This document shows, in pieces, positions 1 to 4,990 of a stretch of 5,687 nucleotides of DNA. The translations under genes and the position numbers were made by a program. The notes below the pieces were generated by a model. The model saw nothing but the letters and a program-made list of their open reading frames with translations, did not search any database and had not been told where the DNA came from. The first letter of the stretch is position 1, and each line of letters begins with the position of its first letter. Source of the DNA: Bacteroidota bacterium. Its GTDB lineage: Bacteria; Bacteroidota; Bacteroidia; 2-12-FULL-35-15. The stretch covers positions 1 through 5,687 of the forward strand of contig JAIOQD010000647.1 in assembly GCA_021413595.1 (NCBI GenBank), read 5' to 3'.

Positions 1-610
1 CATCTATATACAATGTGCTGCCTACCCTTGCTATCGATTTTTTAGAACTGGGTGAAAAACCGATAATATGGGTATCGGGCATTTCTGTGGATTGATAAAT
101 AAGATCGGCCTGGAATAAAGTATATATTATTGTTGAATCAATTATAATGTCAACACGGGCAATAGTATCAGTAGCTGCTCCATTCCATTTTTGCAAAATA
201 ATAGTTACGGCTGCAAGGTCCGTACCAACAGGAATGTATTTAGCCCAAAACTCCAACTTTTCGGGTCGCCCGACATACGGAATTCCAAGTTTCAACGAAG
301 GAGGAGAAACATTGACTTTTCCTGTAAAAATATAACCAATAGTATCATTAATTACTCCCGGAACAGGATTATTGTTGAGAAATATCGTTTTCAATTTCAA
401 TGCGGAGTTTCCTGAATGCTTATCCACTCCAGTTGCTTTAAAAGCAGAAAGAGGATTAGAAAACATTGATAGAAAATTCAAAGTTTGCCAATTCTCAGGA
501 GTTTGATAATTATATTCAGAAATCCAATTTTCAAAACCACCGTTGGGTTGAGAAACAGCATTTAGAATTAATAAAGTCAAAAACACGAAGGTGATCATTG
601 TTTTTTTCAT
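1..610 (-). CDS. P1: PCMD-like exported protein, C-terminus beyond window edge
   Basis: First visible 203 codons of the fifth paralogue in transcription order. The frame is open from the ATG at 610 to the window edge, where it ends just after GSTLYID. A signal peptide with Lys2-Lys3 and a hydrophobic stretch precedes a likely cleavage after NAVS, leaving Gln21-Pro-Asn as the mature N-terminus. The body carries the family signatures GFENW (25-29), DKHSGN, NNNPVPG and GRPEKLEFWAK. By comparison with its neighbours, the missing part should be the end of the last strand, GWVGI and a T9SS sorting domain. By hand alignment it is closest to P4 (about 63% identity over 183 residues), and it lacks the Pro-Pro found before NPLSAF in P2, P3 and P4. 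An in-frame ATG three codons upstream (619) is an alternative start; 610 is preferred because it gives the MKK start seen in the paralogues. The PCMD assignment is inference from motif resemblance; export is better supported. Confidence 0.88.
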   Translation of the reverse strand, partial: MKKTMITFVFLTLLILNAVSQPNGGFENWISEYNYQTPENWQTLNFLSMFSNPLSAFKATGVDKHSGNSALKLKTIFLNNNPVPGVINDTIGYIFTGKVNVSPPSLKLGIPYVGRPEKLEFWAKYIPVGTDLAAVTIILQKWNGAATDTIARVDIIIDSTIIYTLFQADLIYQSTEMPDTHIIGFSPSSKKSIARVGSTLYID

Positions 611-636
611 GTGCTGCATTTTTTCTTTTATTAACA

Positions 637-666
637 AAAAATTAGTTGTTTTTTATATTTTTCAAA
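637..666 (-). promoter_or_regulatory. Candidate Bacteroidetes-type promoter for P1
   Basis: On the minus strand, TTTG (666-663) is followed after 18 nt by TAATTTTT (644-637). This matches the Bacteroidetes sigma-factor consensus TTTG / TAnnTTTG except for the last base. It lies 26 nt upstream of the P1 start codon. The region is very AT-rich, so a chance match is quite possible. Confidence 0.3.
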
Positions 667-744
667 AAAAAGTTGAAAACAAGAATCAAATTAAAATGAA
701 TTAGGTAATAGCTTATAATTATTTTTAATTTGGACGCAGGCTAA

Positions 745-845
745 TTGGGCGAACGTTATACTGAGTGAGCCTGTATTGAGCTTTTGACGATTAAAGTATG
801 TGGGCTAACCTAGGCATACCCTTCAACAAGCTCTGGGTGACATCA
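745..845. repeat. Degenerate dispersed intergenic palindromic repeat
   Basis: Positions 819-842 differ at only two of 24 bases (A825 for G, T834 for A) from the motif with core CTTCGACAAGCTCAGGGTG, an interspersed repeat I recall from intergenic regions of many bacterial genomes, including Bacteroidetes. To its left, GAGCTT at 778-783 and AGTATG at 795-800 pair imperfectly with AAGCTC at 828-833 and CATACC at 815-820, around a centre near 801-814 that contains CCTAGG (809-814). A further degraded half-unit (TACTGAG) lies around 758-764. The base composition contrasts with the flanking A/T-rich DNA. The copy looks decayed. It could still fold and weaken read-through from P2 into P1. Boundaries are approximate. 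Confidence 0.6.
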
Positions 846-928
846 CACATTATAATATAAAGCACCAGTGTTCATATTATTTATTATTGCCTAATTCAAT
901 AAATTAATTTTTAAACAATTTTAAATTT

Positions 929-1831
929 TTATTTAACAACACTAAATTTTCCCTGAACGACTATTTTTTCTTTTTTGTCAAGTATTTCATAGAAATAGAT
1001 CCCTTCTGCGAAAGAATCGGTATTTATACTTGTTTTGTAATTCTGAATTTTAAACCATCCAATGATTTTACCTGTAACATCAATTACCCTGATATTTTCG
1101 GCTTCTTCAATTTCTGTAACAATAGTTGTATTGTCCTTAGCCGGATTGGGGAATACATGAACTTTGTCAGAATATGAAGTTTGTTCATCAATTCCCACCC
1201 ATCCCCTAAAAATCACATCGTCAATAAACAATGTACTTCCAACTCGCGCTGTGGTAGAATCTTTGCTGGAATAAAAAACAATAATGGCTGAATCAGGTTG
1301 TTGAATTGAAGAATAGTTAATGTTGAGTTCAAACATTTGATACGTTGGAGTTGTTGGAACTGTTAATAAGCCCATCCCAATGGTATCATATATTAAACCA
1401 TTCCATTTTCGTAAAAAAACGCCAACTAAACCACTGTCGTTACCTACAGGAGAATATTTAGAATAGAACTCGAGTTTTTCGGGGCGTCCCGTATAAGGAA
1501 AACCTGCTTTAAATGAAGTGGGGCTAAGTTCTATTTTACCTTTAAACGCACAGCCAAAAGTATCGGGAATATTACCCGGCATAGGATTATTATTAACAAA
1601 AACCGACTCTAACATCAAGGCATAATTCCCTGAGTATTTATCAAGACCTATTGCTTTATAGGCAGAGAGAGGATTAGGAGGTCCTAAAATCGACAGAAAA
1701 TTAAACGTTTGCCAATCATCCGGGTTTTCATAAGTGTACTCTGATGTCCAATATTCAAAGCCACCATTGGGCTGAGCTATGGCGTTTAAAATTGAAAAAA
1801 TTAAAATCACGAATGTAGCGACCCTTTTCAT
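929..1831 (-). CDS. P2: PCMD-like protein with T9SS sorting domain
   Basis: A complete 300-residue exported protein. The signal peptide (1-19) ends in NAIA, followed by Gln20-Pro-Asn-Gly-Gly. The body (20-214) resembles PCMD-type jelly-roll domains, with SGNYA (67-71), GFPYTGRPEKLEF (110-122) and VGSTLFIDD near 198-205, closing with GWVGI (210-214). Residues 227-300 form a type A T9SS sorting domain: FPNPAKD, IRVIDVTGK, a GIYFYEI strand and a terminal GKFSVVK. Such domains direct export across the outer membrane and are normally removed. P2 departs from the family at aromatic positions: FEYW for FENW, and FYSK for FWAK. Its sorting domain is unusually like that of P3 (about 68% by hand count, versus 53% for the bodies). 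The ATG at 1831 gives an MKR start. The ligand is unknown. Confidence 0.93.
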   Translation of the reverse strand: MKRVATFVILIFSILNAIAQPNGGFEYWTSEYTYENPDDWQTFNFLSILGPPNPLSAYKAIGLDKYSGNYALMLESVFVNNNPMPGNIPDTFGCAFKGKIELSPTSFKAGFPYTGRPEKLEFYSKYSPVGNDSGLVGVFLRKWNGLIYDTIGMGLLTVPTTPTYQMFELNINYSSIQQPDSAIIVFYSSKDSTTARVGSTLFIDDVIFRGWVGIDEQTSYSDKVHVFPNPAKDNTTIVTEIEEAENIRVIDVTGKIIGWFKIQNYKTSINTDSFAEGIYFYEILDKKEKIVVQGKFSVVK

Positions 1832-1852
1832 ACTTTTTATGTCTTGATGGTT

Positions 1853-1888
1853 AAAACCTATTTCGTTTTTTTTACTCTGTCTTCCAAA
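1853..1888 (-). promoter_or_regulatory. Marginal promoter candidate for P2
   Basis: The minus strand shows TTTG (1888-1885) and TAGGTTTT (1860-1853), separated by 24 nt, slightly longer than usual for Bacteroidetes promoters. It deserves a mention because P3 appears to end in its own terminator just upstream, so P2 should need a start site within 1832-1912. Confidence 0.2.
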
Positions 1889-1912
1889 ATAAAAATTTCA
1901 ATACAGAAAAGT

Positions 1913-1956
1913 AAAAAAAATATGTAGTTAAATAATTTCTAAAAATTATTTAACTA
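1913..1956 (-). terminator. Intrinsic terminator of P3, overlapping its stop codon
   Basis: A perfect 14-bp inverted repeat (1925-1938 with 1943-1956) has a 4-nt loop. Read on the minus strand, it is followed after 4 nt by eight consecutive T (1920-1913). The stem is almost entirely A-T with two G-C pairs at most, so its stability comes from length. The last P3 codons (Val, Lys) and its TAA stop (1948-1946) lie in the 5' arm. No T-run follows the stem on the plus strand, so it should act in one direction only. Confidence 0.65.
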
Positions 1957-2851
1957 GATTAAATTTCCCATTAGTCAGGACCTTTTCGTTTTTGTCAATT
2001 ATTTCATAGAAATAGATACCCTCTGTAAATAAACCCGTATTAATGATTGTATTGTAATTCTGAATTTTAAACAAACCCACACTCTTACCCGCCACATCAA
2101 TTACTCTAATTTTTTCGGCTGTTTTAATTTCTGTAACGATAGTTAAACTCTCCCTTGCCGGATTAGGAAATGTTTTCACTTTGTTAGAAAATTGATTTTT
2201 TTCATCTATTCCAACCCATCCGGTAAATTCTATATCATCTACATATAATGTGCTACCAATCATCCCTTTACCTTTATATTTACTCGCACCGAAAACGATA
2301 GATGCTGTATCAGAAATTGAAGTTGAATAATAATTAAGATCAATCAGAAATTTTGTATATTCTGTTGTTGGAGGAATTGTAATTCTACCAATGGCAATAG
2401 TATCGCGGGTAATTCCGTTGTTTTTCAGCAAAACAACTAAAGTTTCAGCGCTATCGTCTGCAATTGGAGCAGATTTAGCCCAAAACACCAGCTTTTCGGG
2501 GCGCCCTGCATAAGGAAAACCAAAAACATAGGAAAAAGGAGAAAGTATTATACTTCCCGTAAAAATGCCACCCGCAGTATCTCCAATTAAATCCGGAGCT
2601 GGATTATTAACTACACCAATCGTGGTTACTTTCATTGCATAATTTCCAGAATGTTTATCTATACCTATAACTTTAAAAACAGAAAGAGGATTAGGAGGAA
2701 CCGTCAGTGACAGGAAATTAAGTGTTGCCCAACCATCAGGATTTTCATAAGTAGCTTGTTGAGTCCAGTTTTCAAACCCTCCATTTGGCTGAGCTATGGA
2801 ATTAAAAACTCCTAAAACTAAAATTGTAAATATGAGTACTATTTTTTTCAT
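1946..2851 (-). CDS. P3: PCMD-like protein with T9SS sorting domain
   Basis: A complete 301-residue paralogue. The signal peptide (1-20) starts MKKIVLIF and ends NSIA, giving mature Gln21-Pro-Asn-Gly-Gly-Phe-Glu-Asn-Trp. The PCMD-like body (21-215) has HSGNYA, GFPYAGRPEKL and IGSTLYVDD, and ends in GWVGI (211-215). The type A sorting domain covers 228-301 (FPNPARE, IRVIDVAGK, EGIYFYEI, GKFNLVK). P3 is the most divergent in the middle of the body: the KWNG motif of the other copies is KNNG here, and KYSPVG-type sequence is replaced by KSAPIA. This suggests an altered binding surface if that region contacts ligand. The gene starts 168 nt after P4 ends and is closed by its own hairpin terminator. 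It probably acts outside the cell or on its surface; the function itself is not determined. Confidence 0.93.
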   Translation of the reverse strand: MKKIVLIFTILVLGVFNSIAQPNGGFENWTQQATYENPDGWATLNFLSLTVPPNPLSVFKVIGIDKHSGNYAMKVTTIGVVNNPAPDLIGDTAGGIFTGSIILSPFSYVFGFPYAGRPEKLVFWAKSAPIADDSAETLVVLLKNNGITRDTIAIGRITIPPTTEYTKFLIDLNYYSTSISDTASIVFGASKYKGKGMIGSTLYVDDIEFTGWVGIDEKNQFSNKVKTFPNPARESLTIVTEIKTAEKIRVIDVAGKSVGLFKIQNYNTIINTGLFTEGIYFYEIIDKNEKVLTNGKFNLVK

Positions 2852-2888
2852 TTTAATTAAATAATGATTTTAAAAATATTGGAATAAG

Positions 2889-2979
2889 CGCAGCAAACTA
2901 ATTCAAAAGCAATAAAATTGAATGATGAGAAAACAGGAATAATTCAGATTATTTGTTTTAGCAATACGAATTTGCTGCG
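2889..2979. repeat. 9-bp inverted repeat in the P4-P3 spacer
   Basis: CGCAGCAAA at 2889-2897 is matched by its exact reverse complement TTTGCTGCG at 2971-2979, with 73 nt between. Both arms are flanked by similar AATTC/GAATT bases. The arms are GC-rich relative to the spacer. The role is unknown: a long-range stem in the P3 leader or a pair of protein-binding half-sites are both conceivable, and chance is not excluded. Confidence 0.3.
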
Positions 2980-3019
2980 ATTAAGTTCGTTTTTAATATG
3001 TAATAATTTATCAATTTAT

Positions 3020-3925
3020 TTACCTGAGTATATTAAACTTTCCTTTAGTGAGCGTTTTATCGTTTTTATCACATATATCATAAAAATAAATTCCGGGAGG
3101 AAACGGGGTTGTGTTTATCAATACTTTATGGTTTTGAATTTTATAAACACCTATTAACTTCCCTAATGCATCCATTATTTTTACATCACTTGCATCATCG
3201 ATCTCAGCAATGATATTCAACTCATCTTTTGCAGGATTTGGAAATGCTTTTACTTTGTCGGCATAAAGATCATGTTGCTCAATTCCTACCCAGCCGGTTA
3301 ATGCAACATCATCTACATATATTGTACTGCCAACCCTTGCATTATCACCATCTTCGCTTGACCCGAAAATAATTGAGGCTGAGTCGGGTAGCTCAGTTGA
3401 ATAGTATGTAAGATTAACCTTAAACAATGTATATGCAATGGTGGTGGAAATTTGGCTTTCACCCATAGCAATAGTGTCGTTCCCTGTACCATTCCATTTT
3501 CGCAAAACAATGCGTGCGCCACCCGTATCATTGCCAACAGGTAAATATTTGGCCCAAAACTCCAGTTTTTCAGGCCGTCCTATATAAGGGAAACCATATT
3601 TATAGGAAGGGGGAGAAAGAATTATTCTGCCCGTAAAAACGAGACCAACAGTGTCATCAATCCCTCCAGGAGCAGGATTGTTATTAACAAAAATGGTTTT
3701 TATTTTCAGAGCATAATTTCCAGAGTGCTTATCCACTCCCGTTGCTTTAAAAGCAGAAATAGGATTAGGAGGTGAAAAAGCGCCAAGAAAATTGAGGGTT
3801 TGCCAACCGTCAGGGGACTGAATATTAAATATAGTGGTCCAGTTTTCGAAACCACTGTTGGGTTGAGCCTTACAACATAAAATTGTGAAAGCCAGAATTC
3901 CGAATATGATTATTGACCTTTTCAT
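3020..3925 (-). CDS. P4: PCMD-like protein with T9SS sorting domain
   Basis: A complete 301-residue paralogue, close to the family's common pattern. The signal peptide (1-20) ends ILCCKA, followed by Gln21-Pro-Asn-Ser-Gly. The two Cys do not form a lipobox, so SPase I cleavage is expected rather than lipidation. The body (21-215) contains DKHSGNYA, NNNPAPG, LSPPSYKYGFPYIGRPEKL, RKWNG and VGSTIYVDD, then GWVGI (211-215). The type A T9SS sorting domain spans 228-301 (FPNPAKD, VKIMDALGK, GIYFYDI, GKFNILR). P4 is nearest to P1 in the body (about 63% by hand count). It follows P5 after only 70 nt with no terminator or recognisable promoter between, so the two are probably one transcript. PCMD membership is inferred from motif resemblance; secretion by T9SS is well supported. 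Confidence 0.93.
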   Translation of the reverse strand: MKRSIIIFGILAFTILCCKAQPNSGFENWTTIFNIQSPDGWQTLNFLGAFSPPNPISAFKATGVDKHSGNYALKIKTIFVNNNPAPGGIDDTVGLVFTGRIILSPPSYKYGFPYIGRPEKLEFWAKYLPVGNDTGGARIVLRKWNGTGNDTIAMGESQISTTIAYTLFKVNLTYYSTELPDSASIIFGSSEDGDNARVGSTIYVDDVALTGWVGIEQHDLYADKVKAFPNPAKDELNIIAEIDDASDVKIMDALGKLIGVYKIQNHKVLINTTPFPPGIYFYDICDKNDKTLTKGKFNILR

Positions 3926-3995
3926 TTTGTTTTTAAATCCTGCATTTTAGTTTTATTGAATAAACTTAATTTCAGTAATCTAAGGTAGTGTTTTT

Positions 3996-4901
3996 TTACT
4001 TGATAATATTAAATTTACCCTCACTAAGCATTCTGTTTTTATTGTCTTGTATTTTGAATATATAAATACCATCCGCAAATACACCGGTATTTATATTCAC
4101 TTCGCAATTCTGAATCTTATAAGTACCCATTATTTTTCCTGATGCATCAACTATTTGTATTTTATCTGCAGCTTCCATGGAAGCATGAATGTTCACATTA
4201 TCCTTTGCCGGATTTGGAAATATTTTTACTCCCTCTGTTTTTTTATCATATTGGTTAATACCAACCCAACCGGTAAATATCACATCATCCACATATACTG
4301 TACTGTTTAATCGTGCCACTAATGCTGTTTTACTAGCTGCAAAACCAATAACGGCAGAATCGGGCAGTTCATTTGAATAGTAAACAAGATTGGCAGCAAA
4401 GGGGGCATATCCGGTGGTAGCATTTATATTTACTCCACCTATCGCTATCGTATCGTTTCCCATTCCATTCCATTTTTTCAATACCACAATCGCCCCTGCG
4501 GTATCGTCTCCAACGGGGGTATATTTAGCCCAGAATTCCAATTTTTCGGGGCGACCTGTGTATGGAAATCCGTATCTATATGCAAAAGGTGAAATTGTTA
4601 CTTTACCTGTATAAGCAGCACCAGCGCTATCTCCGATTTCGGATGGCAATGGATTATTTTCAAAATATACTGTCTTTAGTTTTAATGCATAATTACCGGA
4701 ATGTTTGTCTATGCCTGATACTCTAAAAGCAGAAAGTGGATTAGGAACGTTGAGCGAAACAAAATTAAGAGTTTGCCAATAATCGGGTTCCAGAATATTG
4801 TAAACAGTACTCCAGTTTTCAAAACCACCATTGGGTTGGGCTTTTACACTATATATGGGGGCAAAAACCAAGATTAGGGATATGAATGCCAATTTTTTCA
4901 T
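3996..4901 (-). CDS. P5: PCMD-like protein with T9SS sorting domain
   Basis: The first of the five paralogues in transcription order, 301 residues from the ATG at 4901. The frame is open further upstream to a TTG at 4919, but the ATG gives the MKK start and the 301-residue length of its relatives, and puts the hydrophobic stretch at the right distance. The signal peptide (1-21) ends SVKA, followed by Gln22-Pro-Asn-Gly-Gly. The body has HSGNYALKLKT, GFPYTGRPEKLEFWAKY, KKWNG and YVDDVIFTGWVGI. Here the near-invariant VGST is LNST. The type A sorting domain (228-301) is the most divergent of the four complete ones (IQIVDASGK, GIYIFKI, GKFNIIK). The gene begins 89 nt after the kelch gene ends and has its own candidate promoter. 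It is likely an exported carbohydrate-binding-like protein; the ligand is unknown. Confidence 0.92.
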   Translation of the reverse strand: MKKLAFISLILVFAPIYSVKAQPNGGFENWSTVYNILEPDYWQTLNFVSLNVPNPLSAFRVSGIDKHSGNYALKLKTVYFENNPLPSEIGDSAGAAYTGKVTISPFAYRYGFPYTGRPEKLEFWAKYTPVGDDTAGAIVVLKKWNGMGNDTIAIGGVNINATTGYAPFAANLVYYSNELPDSAVIGFAASKTALVARLNSTVYVDDVIFTGWVGINQYDKKTEGVKIFPNPAKDNVNIHASMEAADKIQIVDASGKIMGTYKIQNCEVNINTGVFADGIYIFKIQDNKNRMLSEGKFNIIK

Positions 4902-4952
4902 ATATCGTTTTTTTAACAAGATTTATATTTGCTTTATAGCCCGATACCCATC

Positions 4953-4982
4953 GAAATGTAAAATTATTCAAAGCACAAACAA
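4953..4982 (-). promoter_or_regulatory. Candidate Bacteroidetes-type promoter for P5
   Basis: The minus strand shows TTG (4982-4980), a 19-nt gap, then TACATTTC (4960-4953), which fits TAnnTTTG at all but the final base. It lies in the 89-nt kelch-P5 spacer, 51 nt before the P5 start codon. If real, it separates the paralogue array from the kelch gene transcriptionally. Confidence 0.4.
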
Positions 4983-4990
4983 GTATCTTT

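Larger units (their letters stand above)
611..928. other. P2-P1 intergenic region, 318 nt without a gene
   Basis: The longest gene-free stretch of the window. It has three parts: an AT-rich leader of P1 with a candidate promoter (611 to about 730), a more GC-rich palindromic repeat (about 745-845), and an AT-rich tail downstream of the P2 stop (about 846-928). I see no convincing ORF or RNA gene. Immediately after the P2 stop a weak A/T stem (TTTAAA, loop ATTG, TTTAAA) is present, but it lacks a strong T-tract. Confidence 0.8.

Noticed and set aside
147..415. Short plus-strand ORFs opposite P1
   Set aside because: They lie antisense to the conserved P1 reading frame and resemble no protein; similar antisense frames recur opposite the same conserved segments in other paralogues (for example 4390-4614).
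890..935. A/T stem after the P2 stop as a terminator
   Set aside because: The stem is short with mismatches and has no strong T-tract, unlike the hairpin after P3.
2918..3157. 79-codon plus-strand ORF in the P4-P3 spacer
   Set aside because: It overlaps the 3' end of P4 in antisense and has a low-complexity, A/T-driven composition with no recognisable motif.
3313..3537. Minus-strand 74-codon ORF inside P4
   Set aside because: Out of frame within a well-supported coding sequence.
3860..3925. Possible lipoprotein signal in P4 (Cys-Cys near residues 17-18)
   Set aside because: The residues before Cys do not fit a lipobox, and KA-Gln matches the SPase I site of the other copies.
1..4901. Regular repeat spacing suggestive of a CRISPR array or satellite
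   Set aside because: The roughly 1-kb periodicity is explained by duplicated genes; no short direct repeats with unique spacers are present.
4902..4919. N-terminal extension of P5 from a TTG start
   Set aside because: It would put extra charged residues before the signal peptide, and the ATG at 4901 matches the start and length of the paralogues.
4942..4953. Small palindrome CGAT-ACCC-ATCG near the P5 promoter candidate
   Set aside because: Only a 4-bp stem; too short to support an operator or terminator.
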